A DNA stretch of 64,000 nt from Albugo candida (lineage: Eukaryota > Oomycota > Peronosporomycetes > Albuginales > Albuginaceae): positions 1-64,000 of the forward strand of contig CAJNAR010000147.1 of assembly GCA_905220665.1 (NCBI GenBank), read 5' to 3'. The position numbers and the translations under genes were made by a program. The notes below the pieces were generated by a model. That model had not been told where the DNA came from. It did not search any database and saw only the letters and a program-made list of their open reading frames with translations. Positions 49,041 through 61,709 of the stretch are shown here, piece by piece; within the stretch, counting starts at the first letter, position 1, and each line of letters starts with the position of its first letter.

Positions 49041-52000
49041 ATGCGCGTCGTTAGTCTCATTGATGTCGATTTACATTCCGTGGAAAATGTATCATTACTG
49101 TCAGAAGCGCATCCCGAATATGTCGAACAAATGAATCTTCATGGAAATCATCTCAAAACCTTAGATGGGATCGAGCAATTTCAAAGGATAAGCGAGCTGT
49201 GTGCTTCAAATAACTGCATTGAGGTACGATGAAATGTCTGTTGTACATGGTGATTTCAGTTTGACTATGTTAGTCGATATCCTCAGTCCATAACCTGCGC
49301 TACTTGCGAGTCCTGGACCTGTCTGCCAACAGCATATCATCTTTAGAGCACCTTTCCGTTATACCCACGTTGGAAGAATTGGCACTGGCGCATAATCGGT
49401 AAGTCTATACTATCCGATCAGCTGCAAAAAAAAATCTTGATTTTCCATCTCAGCATTCCAGAGATCAATGGCTTTATCAATCCACTTAAATTCCCGAATC
49501 TTGTATACCTGGACCTACGAAACAATGCAATACAAGCCTATGATGATCTTCAAGCTCTTACTCAATATAGGGTGCGATACACGTGAGCGCTTTATGAATG
49601 CTAACACTGCTTTCCATACCAGAGCCTCTCGCATCTACGATTACAAGGAAACCCTATCTGTGATCATTCAGAGTACCCCCTCCCAATTCTTGCTGGTGTG
49701 CCTTTCTTACGCTTGATCGATCAAGAAGAATGCGAGACATTCAAGGAGATGGAAAATCTTCACATGCCGAGATATGCTACAATTTTGCGAGACTATAAGC
49801 AAAGATGGGTGGAGTGTAAGCACAATGCAGATTTAAGTAATACGCCTTCAAAGACAAAGTCGGCTAAGGGTGCGAGAAATCACCTCAGCTCCAAACAATT
49901 ATCCACACAGAAAAAAAGTCAGGAAAGTATCCTGTCGGAATCCCAAACCGAAATGAAATGCCAAAAATTTGTCAAGGACGACGACAAGGGAAAAGATACA
50001 GAACTAACAAAAAATGATGCGGCAACAAATACAGATGCTGATTACGAAAGGGAAATTGAAGCAACGCGGAAGCAGGTGATTGCTCTTGAACGTAAATACT
50101 CGGAAAGTGAGAAATCTTCTGAAGATCGGCAGCAGCAGCTACTTTGTTTAGAGAAGATTCAGCAAACAAGGATATCGCAATTAGAATGCGAAGTCGACAG
50201 AGTCAATAGTGAATTTGAAAAATCTGAATCCATCATTACATGTCTTCGTGGTGAAGCACAGAAACTCCAGCTCAGAATCGGAGAATTGAATGCAGAGATA
50301 CATTTGCGCAAAGAATTCGAGGAACACTCAACCTCTGTCAGCAGAGACACTGATATGAAAATATTGTTCGCTGAGCTAAAATCCGAAGCAGGAAAGACTC
50401 TTACCTCACTCCGAAAAGAGTTTGCAAAACTGGTCAAAGAATTCGACCACGAACAGAGACAGCTCGGAGCTACTGAAAAGAATCGTGGAAGTTGTACAAA
50501 TCATTGCAATGAACTGGAAGCTTGCAAAATGCTACTTCTAAGCAGTCAAGATGCCATGGCACGCCTGGAAAAAAGATTAGAGGAATCTGCGGCTGAATCA
50601 AGAACAGATCCCGTGGAAATCCTGCCGTCTGCAAAGCATGAAGAGCTTTCAAATCTAAGACATCGATTTGATTCTTTGAAGCAGAGATTGGTGCAAAACA
50701 AAGTTCTTCTTACAAAAAAGAATGCCGACATGGAGCATCTGTTACAGTTGCTGGAGGTCAGAAATCACGAATGTGATACTCTTAGAAGGCAAAACCAAGA
50801 TCTTTTGCATATGCATGAGAACTTTTCAGCACGACAAATGCAAGTTTTTGAAAACCAACTCTCAGCCAAGTTGGGCATTGCTGAGTCTGAATTTCGCAAA
50901 GACTTTGAGCGATGGAAATGTGAGAAAGATACATTGACAAAACGTTTAGAGTCTTTAAGTCACAAACACCAGATGCAAATTTCCGCTCTGCAATGGGCGG
51001 AGAAGAAAGAAGCAAAGTGGCGACGAAAAGTAGCAAACGTAGAAAAAAGAAACCTATGCATAGCAACAAGAAACGAAATTCAAGAAAAGGAGACACCGCC
51101 CCAATTTGAGAAGCTCGAGCAGCAAATTGAAAACCTTAGGCGGGAGCTCATTCATGCTCAGCAGGAAAGAGATGATGTCAAAAAGGCGCATGCATCGTGC
51201 TCTGATACGCGTGACAAAGTAGTTATTCTGCAAAATGAGAATGATCAACTAGTCCTGCTGGCAAAAGAGCAAAAGGAGCAAGAGGAGCAGACTGCATCAG
51301 ACTGGAAAAGGAAACAAGACGATTGGGAAGCTACAATCAAGATCAAGGACGTGATGATAACTGCTCAGTCTCGTCAAATCGATAATATAAGGCAGCAAAG
51401 TGATGAAGGAGAAGTCGAACACAGCAAAGAGAGATCTTATCTACTTGCCCAGATAAGTGAGTTGGAGTCGACGTTAGATGAGCATATACAGACGCTCGAT
51501 GATTACCGGCACAAGATTACTGGGTTGAAACAAGAACGTCGGGAATTGATTTCTAGACTACAGACAGCAGAAGAACTTTCTTCTGTATCAAGATCCAAGT
51601 TTTTAGAAGCCAAAAAGACGATTGAGGCATTGAAGATGGAGCTCGAAAACCTGCGGATCAGTAGCGGGAAAGAAAAATGCTCCCTTCAGGGGCTTTTGAC
51701 CGAACAAGTAGAGATCACGCGGCGTAAATTAGAAGAGCAGTCACAACGTATGCAGAAGACATATGAGGATTGGAAGATACAGGAGGAAGGTAATCGAAAG
51801 AAAATACTAGATGACTGTATGCACCTTCAACGTCAAGTAAAAAAAGTCAATGAAGAAAAGGAACAGCTTACTGCTCATTTGAAGGCTGCCAGAACGCAAT
51901 TGGCGCAGAATGACCGCGATTTACGTGTTCTCATCACTCAGGTATGACTTGAAATCCTTTTTTTCTGTCAGAATTAGACCACTTTGACGCAACGTCTCTC

Positions 52001-52079
52001 GCAGCTTGAGCGTGAACGTCACCTGAAAAAAAGCAGTCTAAAGCACATCAAATCGCTATTTGATCAACTATCTCCTTGA
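49041..52079 (+). CDS. LRR and coiled-coil protein, LRRCC1-like (centriole/centrosome)
   Basis: Five exons: 49,041-49,223, 49,274-49,398, 49,454-49,571, 49,623-51,941 and 52,005-52,079, giving 939 aa. Introns are 50-63 bp, all GT-AG with phases that agree. Residues 1-190 form SDS22-like leucine-rich repeats (NLHGNHLKTLDGIEQF, LRYLRVLDLSANSISSLEHL, LVYLDLRNNAIQ) closed by an LRR cap (GNPICD, FLRLIDQEE). Residues of about 260-920 are almost continuous coiled coil, rich in Glu/Lys/Gln. N-terminal LRRs followed by a long coiled coil match LRRCC1/CLERC-type centriolar proteins; orthology is inferred from architecture. A nearer acceptor for the last intron (36-bp intron, adding nine codons) is possible but atypically short. 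Its near neighbour CFAP58 is also ciliary. Confidence 0.78.
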
Positions 52080-52447
52080 ACTCAGACACTGTTCTACCTA
52101 ACGAGCAATGCCAATTGTTCATGATCGACGACTTAGTGACAAGGACTAATTCGGCTGATCATTTCAAGTAAACATCCGGGAAGAAAACCACGTGGTTATT
52201 GTGCGAGTGCGAGTTTATTGCTCAACCTCTCAGTCTTTGGTGGCTAGTTCAGTACATACATTTATGATATGTTTCATTGCAATTAAGTTGTCAGCTGCTC
52301 GTATATTGACAGTCTTTTACCCGAAAAATGCATGACTCTATGTATGATTCTGATGAAGTCTAATCATACTTCATGATGATTTTCACTATTATTTCCTCAG
52401 TTCTGCGTCTAATACACACTAATCGCACTGGTCTGTACGCAACCAGA

Positions 52448-53791
52448 TCAGGCTACTCTTTCTTCTAAGGAATAGTGTGCCTGACAATAATTACCCTTGC
52501 GTACTGATCGAATGCACCCAGATACTTGACACCGGCGTCCACCACCATGTGAGATGCAAAAGCCGTTGCCTCGATCTTTTTTCTTACAACCGGCACTCAT
52601 ACATCTACGAATTCCACCATGTAAATAACATAATCCAAGTCTCTGGGTTCCTTTGGTGCAGCCCGCAACTCCGCACTTTTTTCCACCACCATGCGCCCGA
52701 CAAAGACCACCGCCTTGAGAACTCTTATCACAACCTTCAACCTGGCAACGAGCACCTCCACCGTGTGTCTTGCATCTATTATTTGATTGGGCACGACGAG
52801 TGCAGTTATCAACAATGCACTGTTTTGCACGTCGATGAGATGGAAGTGATTTATGGTTTGTGAATCTCTGAAAAGAGCTGTCTGGTACCGGGATATGATA
52901 GCTGTTCATTTCCGCTCCAGTCCAGGGGATAGTACAATCAGCATCAATGAAGAATGTGTGAGAGTTTGGCGTCGGGTAAGTCGGAATAGATCCGTGCTCA
53001 TCAGCGTGGTGCGTGTGATTAGAGCTGGAATGCAAGTGTTGAGATTTCATTAGCGGAACGAACGGCATCAAAGAGTATGGATTGACAGAATTTCCCATAG
53101 GAAAAACCGTTCCATCAACTAGATTCTGGAAATCTTCCATTCCAGCAATGTGATTCGAGCCATTCTGCCCAACCATCTTGATGGACGGAGACATAGCGAA
53201 CTTCGACGTGTGAGCTTCCTGGGGTAATTTTTCTGATAGCGACGTGGTGTAAAAAGACGTGTATGCATTCTTGCTGGTAGCAGTCAATGCACCCTCACTG
53301 TAATCATTTTGTTCGTCACATGATCTTGGTACCGGGGATGCTCCTCTTGTGTCACCGAAGCTTTTTTGACCGCTTGAAAGATCCTGATTTTGCCCAGCAG
53401 AAAATGTGTCACACGGAAATAACGAATTCGTGTCATGTTGACCATATGAATCAGATATCAAGCCGTGCAAATCTTCGTCTTGGATAGAGAAAAGATCGGT
53501 CAAAGACAAGTCGAGTGGCTCCAACAAATCATCACCAGCAGCTGACGCATATGTATTTGTCTCAATTTCATTATGATCTCCAGTTCTCGGTGTATCCAAT
53601 GCAGAACAGGAAAGGGAATGGTGACGAGGACGGGAAAATGCTTCAGGCGTCGACGGATACAGTTGACTTGATCCAAAATCCAGTTCGCCCATCAACATGT
53701 CGCAACTGTCTGGAAACGAGAAGACGCTTCCTGACAAATCACCGAGCCCATTTGCGTCGCTTGTAGACTCCATTTTTATAACAGTTGTCAT
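52448..53791 (-). CDS. WRKY19-like zinc-finger protein
   Basis: An intronless gene of 447 aa starting MTTVIKMEST. Residues 1-320 are low-complexity, Ser/Thr/Asp-rich and probably disordered or activation-like. Residues 325-440 hold five tandem CxxxxC-x(7-9)-CxxH units, most followed by a Gly-rich linker (for example CIVDNC...CKTHGGG, CQVEGC...CRAHGGG, CMSAGC...CISHGGG, CQVSGC...CQAH). This repeat is shared with the C-terminal part of plant WRKY19-like proteins and forms a large family in oomycetes, where such proteins are usually annotated as WRKY transcription factor 19-like although a true WRKYGQK domain is absent, as here. A nuclear nucleic-acid-binding role is likely but unproven. Its 3' end converges on the LRR gene (368 bp apart). 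Confidence 0.85.
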   Translation of the reverse strand: MTTVIKMESTSDANGLGDLSGSVFSFPDSCDMLMGELDFGSSQLYPSTPEAFSRPRHHSLSCSALDTPRTGDHNEIETNTYASAAGDDLLEPLDLSLTDLFSIQDEDLHGLISDSYGQHDTNSLFPCDTFSAGQNQDLSSGQKSFGDTRGASPVPRSCDEQNDYSEGALTATSKNAYTSFYTTSLSEKLPQEAHTSKFAMSPSIKMVGQNGSNHIAGMEDFQNLVDGTVFPMGNSVNPYSLMPFVPLMKSQHLHSSSNHTHHADEHGSIPTYPTPNSHTFFIDADCTIPWTGAEMNSYHIPVPDSSFQRFTNHKSLPSHRRAKQCIVDNCTRRAQSNNRCKTHGGGARCQVEGCDKSSQGGGLCRAHGGGKKCGVAGCTKGTQRLGLCYLHGGIRRCMSAGCKKKDRGNGFCISHGGGRRCQVSGCIRSVRKGNYCQAHYSLEERVA

Positions 53792-54098
53792 GAAACCTTG
53801 AATTTTCGAATGAATTGACTATGGAATGGAGTGCGACCTCGTCAAAGGCAACGTCTTCTGATTATGAGAGATAAGTACAACGAATCGAGAGGCTGCACAT
53901 CGTGGTCAATATGTTTGCATCAGAAACCGAAGTGTAAAAGCAAATGTTAAGACAGAATCAAATCCACGTCTCACCGATCTTATTCTGGTGGGGAACAAAT
54001 AACAATCGAAACTTCTCCGAAGCTATATTTAGTAAAATGCACAGGAAGAAATGTGTACGAGCTTCTCGGCAAGGCTATCATCTATCGCTTATTTCAAG

Positions 54099-55478
54099 CT
54101 AACGAAATTTCTCTTGCACTGCAGCTGATGCTACTTGAATGAGTTCCAGCTCAACCGATGCAACACTCTGCGCAAAAATATCATTCGGACAAAACGGTGT
54201 GATTTTGCAAGGGAATAGGAGTTCCTGTTTGTAAGTGGCAGCTAAAGAATAAAGGGCACAAGTCGGATCGTCTGATTTGCAGATAGAGTACCTTGTCAGA
54301 GCGCTGCACAGCACTTGGACTCCAAACGAGCATTGCTTTAGTAAGTTTTCTTCTTCCATGTGTGAGTGGAAGCCTCCCAATTTTATTTCCACTGATAGCG
54401 GTTCTGCTTTGCTTGAATCCGGACGACAAATTATATGTTGTGTAGAATGGTTTGTCAGGAATCTTGATAACATTTCATATGAGAAACCTCCCGACTCCGT
54501 ACGGTTGCATGCATGAAGAATTTCGCGGGCCATCGATGTCGTTCTATCTTTCATTTTTTGTGAGCATTTGGGCAATACCTTACTAAGCAGACGTTCGAGC
54601 ACGCGTTGAATTTGAGCGACTATTGCATCATATCCCTGTGTGCCCAACGCAATCTCTCCATTGATCTGGATAGAGTCCCGTTGAATATCCTTTGAGTCTT
54701 GAAAAAGTTCTGATTCCGTTAGCTGATTGAGTCGACCGTTTACACGATATAGCATATCAATTTTCTGCAAATATAAGGAATCGCCCGATCTCCGCTCCTT
54801 TTCTTTAATCTTTTTCCCGGGCTCGAACCAGTCATTGCACATTGTCAACGTCTTTCTGTCAAAAGTACGCTCCAATTTCTCAAAATATGCAGCCAAGTCG
54901 TCACTTGATAGTGCTTCTTGTAGTTCTCGATGCGCTGGAAAAACTCTCTCATCCATATCATTTTCAGTCGTAGCAGGGAACAAAATATCATTCAATTTAG
55001 ATTCTAGCAATGTGATCTTATGCCGACTGCGTTCACCCTTATCGATACATTGTTTTATTTGTATCAAGTGCCAATGCAGAACTAAGGAAATGGATCTCCA
55101 TGCAAATAGATTTTGTCTAACACATTGAAAGTTTATTGCATCAGTTGCTTCAATCAATTTCATGGCGCGTACGCAATCCGGCACAGTATCGTTCTCGGCT
55201 TGACTCAATGTGGTAATCATATTCTTCTTAATGTCAAGACTCGATGACTTTGTCAGGCTTTCCAATTCGTTCTGCATTGCTTCAGTATCCCATGTCCAGC
55301 AGGCAAACTCGTGATCAGCCGAATCTGTATGTCCTCTATTATTCTCGTTTGAACACAGAGCGCTTACACTTCGGTCGTCTGAAAACATTTTTCTTGACGT
55401 CGGGGACGAGGTTCCTACCTCAGCATAGTCTTCCTGCTCATCTTCCCATTCATCCCAAGAATTTTTTCGATGAGTCAT
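54099..55478 (-). CDS. Uncharacterised 459-aa protein
   Basis: A single-exon frame from an ATG at 55,478. The N-terminus is acidic and Trp-rich (SWDEWEDEQEDYAEV), then a Ser-rich linker to about residue 60, then a mostly helical region (residues 70-459) with no transmembrane segment or signal peptide. I recognise no domain. Its length, codon pattern and position in the gene-dense block support a real gene. The acidic W-containing start resembles short adaptor-binding linear motifs, but that is speculation. It is divergent from CFAP58 across about 845 bp and tandem with the WRKY19-like gene (307 bp). Confidence 0.7.
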   Translation of the reverse strand: MTHRKNSWDEWEDEQEDYAEVGTSSPTSRKMFSDDRSVSALCSNENNRGHTDSADHEFACWTWDTEAMQNELESLTKSSSLDIKKNMITTLSQAENDTVPDCVRAMKLIEATDAINFQCVRQNLFAWRSISLVLHWHLIQIKQCIDKGERSRHKITLLESKLNDILFPATTENDMDERVFPAHRELQEALSSDDLAAYFEKLERTFDRKTLTMCNDWFEPGKKIKEKERRSGDSLYLQKIDMLYRVNGRLNQLTESELFQDSKDIQRDSIQINGEIALGTQGYDAIVAQIQRVLERLLSKVLPKCSQKMKDRTTSMAREILHACNRTESGGFSYEMLSRFLTNHSTQHIICRPDSSKAEPLSVEIKLGGFHSHMEEENLLKQCSFGVQVLCSALTRYSICKSDDPTCALYSLAATYKQELLFPCKITPFCPNDIFAQSVASVELELIQVASAAVQEKFR

Positions 55479-56217
55479 GCTGCATCAATTTCGAAATAAT
55501 GTGGGCACATTAACAGAAATCGCGGATGACTAATATATGACGGCTTAAAAGTTGGCTGGGCGTTGCGACGATAATGGCCGCAAAAGCACTAATGGACAAT
55601 ACTTTCTTTAGTTTTTACATAATGATCCTGGAGGAATAGTTGAGCTGGGGCATGCGCTGAACATTATGACACGGGCACAATGCAACCAACGAAGCAGTTT
55701 GAGAAGGCGGGGATGCAACATCTTAACCGAAACAAACTCTATGCTGCATCCAACGAGCGCCAATTCTCATTACACATGATTTGATTTCGAAAATGGTTGC
55801 TGAACAGTATGCACGTATTTTGATGCCACAAAACAAGCGAAAGAGTTAAAACTGCGAAAGGAATAACATGCGAAGACGTTAACATCGCAAAGTCTTAAAT
55901 ATTCTTTGTTACAACTCTTGTAAACGATGCATTTTATTTTAAATGAATGCGTCAATACATCAAGTATTTAAGTACAAGTAAAATTGAGAGTGTATCATTC
56001 ATTCATGTGTTCCCATGAGCAATCACCAAAGGTGCGGGAGATTCGTTCCATCCGGGCAGCCTGCCAGCACAAGTCACCTTCAGTGAGATCAAACTCTGAG
56101 ACCCGAGCGATTCTGCAGTTGTTATGCACTACATGGAGACGGTAGAAAGGATTGTCTCGCAAGTGGTTGCCTTGTTTGATATGTCTACATCGTATCGACA
56201 ATGGAACGTGCTGTCAG

Positions 56218-56226
56218 TATAAATAG
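56218..56226 (+). promoter_or_regulatory. TATA-like element upstream of CFAP58
   Basis: TATAAATAG lies 98 bp before the CFAP58 ATG. It is a good TATA match, although most described oomycete core promoters use an initiator with a flanking element instead. Chance is possible in AT-rich sequence. Confidence 0.3.
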
Positions 56227-56323
56227 CCGCCTTGGAACGTTGGAATGCAATATAAATAAAACAAAAACAAGCCTCTTTGATCGAAACACTCAAGTAAGCT
56301 GGTGGCTGTTTCTTTAGAAAGAA

Positions 56324-59112
56324 ATGAATTCGGGCGATCAAGAATCGAATAATGCATCCCAGAGTAAACATGAGAAGGCAAATGGGGATTCAAAACAAAC
56401 ACCAAAAGAAGCGGATTTATTTGATTTGGAACAATTGGAAAATGATTTCCAGGACGTCATGACGGAATTGATGGGTGACAAAAGTCTTGAACGGTTCAGG
56501 ATCGAGTACGAGAAGGTCCATAATGCACTCTTACGGGCCAATACACAAGAAAAGAGGCTGATCAAAAAGTGCCGAGAGCTTAACGCTGAGATTATCAATA
56601 ACGCTGCTAAAGTCCAAACTGCAATTAAGCTTTCACAAGAAGATCAGAGCAGTATTGCGTCGCTAAAGAAGGAAATGGAAAAGGCATGGAAAATGGTTGA
56701 CGCCTCTCATGAGAAGGAATTGCGAGCCAAAGAAACGATACAGCAGTTGAAGGATGAGATCAATAATTTGAGTCAATTGGTTGACCAAGGTGCAGGTCTG
56801 AATAGTGGAAAAGAGAATTTACTCAAAGAAGCCATCCGTGCGAAGGAAGAAATATCACAACTCAATGAGGAGTTTAAAGTAAACGCAAAAAAGGATCAGA
56901 ACAAGATGCAAGACCTTATGAAAGTGATTTCCGATAACGAGGCAGCCGCGATAGGGCACAAGCAAGAATTGCAGAACTTACAGGATCAACTTGCAATAAA
57001 GATTGTAAGTAGTAGTATGAGATCAAAACGGTTTTGAAGAGTTGACACATTACTCAGGCGGACCAAGAACGGGATCAACGTCGAAAGGAGCGAATGGAGA
57101 AGGAGATGAAGGAATTTCGTGCGAAGTATGAAAAGAAAGTAGGGGAACAGGCCGAACTACGTGAAGAACTTGTCGAAAAATCAACCCAAATGCAAGCATT
57201 TGAAAAGGATCTTCAAGACTCACGTGGGACATTGGAGAAATATGTTCGAGACTACGAGTCTCTTTTCAGTCGATCTCAAAAGCTAGCGGATCTTTTGAAT
57301 GATCAAAGCGACAAATCAATGAAGCTAGAAGTAGAACGTCGATCTTTGCAGAAAGAAATCAAGCTGCAACAAGTTGAGCTGAATCGAATTCGTCTAGAGA
57401 AATCTGTGGCGGAGAGAAAAATTGACAAAGAAAAACGGATTTATCAAAAGTTGGAAGAACGATTGGATCACGAGCATACGACAAAACTCGTACTTCAGAG
57501 CCAAATTACTTCAATGCAAAAGGATTTGGATAATGAAAAAGTGCTTGATGAGAAACAGCAAACAGAGATGGAGCGTATGGAACGGGAAAAAAAAGTGGAA
57601 AGAAGAAACGTTGAGAAAGCAGAAGCAAAGGCAAACCAAGCTCACGACGATATTCAGGCAAATGAACGTGTAGAGATGAGCTTGAGGCAGGAACTAGCAG
57701 GTCTCAAGCGCGAAGCAACTAAGCAACGAAAACTTATCTACCAACTCGAAAAAGGTCGAGAGAGATATGAAATGGAAGCAACAGAGCAACGAGCACTGTT
57801 ATTTCAAAGAGAAGAAGACATTAAGGCGAAAGTATTCCAAATTGAGGAAGCACAAAAAAAGGTGCTAGAGATGGAATGCAAGCTCAAGCAACAGCAGCAA
57901 CTGTATGAGCAAGTTCGTTCGGAACGAAATCATAGCAGCAAAAATCTAAATGATTGTCGGGATGAAATCAGCGAGCTCAAACGTAAATTCACGATATTGA
58001 ATCATCAAATTGAACAGTTGAAGGAAGAAGTGGCGACAAAAGACGACGTACTTGTCAAGGAGCATTTTCAACACTGTAAAGTTGAAAAAGAGAAGGATCT
58101 TTTCAAAAATGAATTGGGCCGACTACACGCATTGGTATCAAGTAACGAGAGTACTATCCATCATCAAGATGCCGAACTGAGAAAGATGTCTGCAGTTATG
58201 AGAGGTATGGATGATGAAGCACTTAAGCAACGTAAAGAATACGATCAGGTTATACATGAACGCGATATTCTTGGGACTCAATTAATCCGGCGCAATGACG
58301 AATTATCACTGCTATATGAGAAACTCAGAATCCAGCAATCGATCTTAGGCAAAGGGGAAGCGCAGTATCAAGAGCGCATGCAGGACACTCGTGTTTTGAA
58401 GCTCAAAGTCACGGATTTGAAGCGAGAATTGCACATTGCGAAACATCAAGTGGGACAGTGGGATGATTTGAAGCGAGAAGTTTTCCATTTGGAGCGTGCG
58501 CTTTTGCAAGAAAAGACAAAAGTGAAAGCTCTGTCGGAAGAGCTTGAGAACCCAATGAATGTACATCGCTGGCGTAAACTCGAAGGAAATGATCCCGCGA
58601 TGTATGAATTACTGCAAAAGGTGCAGACACTGCAGAAACGGCTCATACAGAAGACAGAACAAGTTGTTGAAAAAGATCTCGTCATTGAAGAAAAAGAGAA
58701 GCTATACAATGAACTGAAACTGATTCTCGCCAGACAGCCAGGCCCCGAAGTTGTTGAACAGCTCAGTTGGTATCAGCAGGTCGTTCGTGACAAAGAAAAA
58801 CAATTGAAAATGTTACTAAGCGAACAGAATATGTTTCAGTCAACGGAAAATGAGCTCAAGTTTCAAATTGAACGCCTTTCACATGAAATCAACGAATACA
58901 AAAGGAAGTATTATAAGAAGAAACTGGAGGATAAGATCAGGCGCACAAGAAGCAACAATGACACAAGTAACGGTAGTGGGATAGATCGCTTGCCTAGCTT
59001 GCCTCAAAAGTCTCAGTTGCCCGGTAGAATGCAGCCAGCGCAAGCTCAACGACAACTCGCCTTAGCATCGACGACACGTTATGTCGGGGGAGGCTTTTCT
59101 CTGAATCAATAG
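56324..59112 (+). CDS. CFAP58: Cilia- and flagella-associated protein 58 (CFAP58/CCDC147)
   Basis: Two exons, 56,324-57,004 and 57,058-59,112, with a 53-bp intron (GTAAGT...CTCAG), giving 911 aa. This is slightly longer than the animal protein of about 870 aa. It is almost entirely coiled coil. Diagnostic CFAP58 blocks near the C-terminus are ENPMNVHRWRKLEGNDP, LQKRLIQKTEQVVEKDL, EKEKLYNELKLILARQPGPE, and a terminal GGGFSL. CFAP58 is needed for flagellar axoneme and mid-piece or periaxonemal assembly in animals and algae. Its presence implies that the organism builds motile flagella, as zoosporic oomycetes do. The start codon is the first ATG after an AT-rich leader. Confidence 0.95.
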
Positions 59113-59219
59113 GAAGAAGGAAAGAGTACACACGGATTGCTAGCAAGTATTGTCAATTCATCAGCATCGTAGCCTGCTCTAATCAAACACTAGCAACCAT
59201 TTCCTCCTGGGGATCAATG

Positions 59220-61709
59220 TCAAAGCTCATCCTTCTCACTTTCTTCTTCCGTCGATTCATCTCCAGGAATGTCGTCATCCAAGTCTTCAGCTTCTTCGGT
59301 CTCCGCGTCGCTCGATGGCTCTTCATCAACGGTAACTTCGATTTCGGGCTCGAGATTCAACGACTCCAGACCCAAATTGTCCTGCATGATACGGTAGACA
59401 CGACTGGCAAAGTGATCAGCGTGCGTCAATTCGTAACCGGAATTCACAATTGCGGTATCCAAGAGCATCCACGCAAGATTTTTAGCTTTATCATCTTCAG
59501 GATTTGCTTTGAACATATCATTCAGCTGGTTGACGATAGGATGCCGAGGGTTCACTTCCATGATCGCCGATTTCGTACCGGATATGGCAGATAATCCTTG
59601 CTGACCGTTTCCGAATGTCTGAGACTTCATGAGTTTCTGCATTTTTGCCGAGTATCCCCACTCTGAAGAAACGAGGACTGCAGGCGAGCTCATACCGCGC
59701 TGTGATACGACCACTCGGGAAATGTCACCATCGTATAGCTTTTTCAAAGCATCAATGAGGCCTGCAAACTTTTCGGAATATACTTTCTGTCGTTTCTCAA
59801 CAACCTTTGGATCTTCATCGCCAAATTTCACTCCCTCTTTTGAAATTGATTGCAACTTTTTACCATCAAAATCCGAAATGTGACCAACAAGGTACTCATC
59901 TAAAGGCTCATTCATGAAGACGACCTCAACACCTTTGGCTGTCGCTTTTTCCAAGAAAGGCGACTTGCTGCATGAATCGACGTCTTCACACGATAGATAG
60001 TAGATGGTGGTTTGCCATTCTTTCATGCGCGATACGTACTTTGCAAGAGAAATGTATTTCTTTGAGCTTTGCGATGATTGGAATCGAAGAAGTTTGGCAA
60101 GTTTCGGACGGTTCACGCTATCGTGAATAACTCCCAATTTGATACTCTTACCAAAAGTTTCCCAGAATTTGATATAGTCGGGGTTTTCTTCACCGGCGAC
60201 ATCTTTCTTCTTACGATCGGCGTCATCGTCTTCCCCATCAGCGTCTGCGTCATCATCTTCATCATCTTCATCTTCATCTTCCACGGAGGCCAAATCGAGC
60301 AGCATCTCCAAAACTTTGCGAACCAGTTTCTTGCGAATAATCTTCAGTATCAAACTTTCTTGCAAAGTCTCACGAGAAACATTGATCGGCAAATCGTCAG
60401 AATCAACAACACCGACAACAAAGTTCAGGTAACGAGGCAGAAATTCATCATAATCATCGGTGATAAGAACTTTGCGCACGTATAGCTTGATTTCAGGCGA
60501 CGTGGACTCGTACTTTTGGTATAGGTTGGGAGGAGCGTCTTTGGGAATGTAGAGAATTGACTTGAACTCCACCTTGCCTTCTGCCTTGAATTGGATCCAA
60601 GTCAGTGGTTCGTTGTCGCTCTTGCGGATAGATTTGAAAAAGTTGACATATTCCTCATCCGAGATATCCTCCGATGGTCTAGTCCAGATAGCTTGTACGT
60701 CATTGATACGAGTCCAGTTCCACACAGTACGTTTCTCAGTACGAGTTTTCTTCTTCGCCTTCTCATCATTTTCATTTTCATCTTCATCTTTACTCTCCAA
60801 TTCTTCACTCTCGTCATCAGATTTGTCTTTGCTGTCCTCATCCTTCTCGTCTTTTTCATCCTTCTCGTCTTTTTCTTCATTCTCATCATCCACGTCGACC
60901 TCGTAAGATTCTTCAGTGGAAGTTTTCATGAGAATTGGAAAAGTGATAAATTCACTGTAGCGAGAAATCAATGATTTGAGACGATCTTGGTCACAAAATT
61001 CTTTGGCATCTTTTTTCAAGAAAAGCGTAATCTCCGAACCCCGGCCGAGTGTGTTACCACGAGGATCTTTAGCGACAGTGAAGGAAGCGTTCGCGTCGGA
61101 TATCCATACGTGCTGCTCATCATCGTTATTCTTCGAAGCGAATCGGACTCGATCGGCAACAAGATATACGGAGTAGAAACCAACACCGAATTGCCCAATC
61201 ATGTTGGTGTCACCCTTTTGCAGGTTCTCCATGAACTTGGCAGTACCAGACTTGGCTACCGTTCCGAGATTGTTGATCATGTCATCCCGGGTCATTCCGA
61301 CTCCAGTATCACGTATTGTCAGAGTCTGAGCATCGGAGTCATAGCTGATTCGAATTTCAAGGTCCTTTGCGCTGTCGAGTGCTTTATCATTCGATAGAGC
61401 CAAAAAACGAATTTTGTCGAGCGCATCAGATGCATTTGAAATAAGCTCTCGAAGGAAAATCTCTTTGGACTTGTAAAGCGAGTGAATAATGATGTCCATC
61501 AAACGCGAGATTTCAGCTTGGAATTCAAACTTCTCGCCCTTGATTGAGGCATCGTCGAAATTGTTTTCAGACGGTTCGCTCTCAGTGCTCACGCTTCCCA
61601 GAACTCCGGAATGTGGAGCAAAGTGCATGTATCCGCAGAGAGCGACAAGAAACGCACAGATGATAGTGCGCCGCAAATGCAGGCCACGTGGGCGAGATTT
61701 GATGATCAT
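59220..61709 (-). CDS. GRP94: Endoplasmin (ER-resident HSP90, GRP94)
   Basis: An intronless gene of 829 aa. The N-terminus has a basic region and a hydrophobic stretch ([16 protein letters not shown], 15-30), a signal peptide. The GHKL ATPase is complete: [14 protein letters not shown] (88-101, with the Mg-binding Asn), DTGVGM (134-139), KSGTAKF and GQFGVGFYS (172-180). An acidic Glu/Lys/Asp linker follows (about 270-320, with short EKD repeats), then the middle domain (RETLQES) and C-terminal dimerisation domain. The protein ends in KDEL, the ER-retrieval signal. As in other GRP94 proteins, it folds secreted and membrane clients. It is convergent with CFAP58 (107 bp apart) and divergent from THOC3. 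Confidence 0.97.
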   Translation of the reverse strand: MIIKSRPRGLHLRRTIICAFLVALCGYMHFAPHSGVLGSVSTESEPSENNFDDASIKGEKFEFQAEISRLMDIIIHSLYKSKEIFLRELISNASDALDKIRFLALSNDKALDSAKDLEIRISYDSDAQTLTIRDTGVGMTRDDMINNLGTVAKSGTAKFMENLQKGDTNMIGQFGVGFYSVYLVADRVRFASKNNDDEQHVWISDANASFTVAKDPRGNTLGRGSEITLFLKKDAKEFCDQDRLKSLISRYSEFITFPILMKTSTEESYEVDVDDENEEKDEKDEKDEKDEDSKDKSDDESEELESKDEDENENDEKAKKKTRTEKRTVWNWTRINDVQAIWTRPSEDISDEEYVNFFKSIRKSDNEPLTWIQFKAEGKVEFKSILYIPKDAPPNLYQKYESTSPEIKLYVRKVLITDDYDEFLPRYLNFVVGVVDSDDLPINVSRETLQESLILKIIRKKLVRKVLEMLLDLASVEDEDEDDEDDDADADGEDDDADRKKKDVAGEENPDYIKFWETFGKSIKLGVIHDSVNRPKLAKLLRFQSSQSSKKYISLAKYVSRMKEWQTTIYYLSCEDVDSCSKSPFLEKATAKGVEVVFMNEPLDEYLVGHISDFDGKKLQSISKEGVKFGDEDPKVVEKRQKVYSEKFAGLIDALKKLYDGDISRVVVSQRGMSSPAVLVSSEWGYSAKMQKLMKSQTFGNGQQGLSAISGTKSAIMEVNPRHPIVNQLNDMFKANPEDDKAKNLAWMLLDTAIVNSGYELTHADHFASRVYRIMQDNLGLESLNLEPEIEVTVDEEPSSDAETEEAEDLDDDIPGDESTEEESEKDEL

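Noticed and set aside
51942..51977. 36-bp last intron in the LRRCC1-like gene
   Set aside because: It keeps the frame, but the 63-bp alternative ending at 52,004 also does, matches the other introns and has a better acceptor. The 36-bp choice is kept only as an alternative.
60562..61397. Long plus-strand ORFs opposite GRP94 (Ser/Phe-rich)
   Set aside because: They are antisense shadows of the acidic Glu/Lys/Asp linker and ATPase region of GRP94, with biased low-complexity composition.
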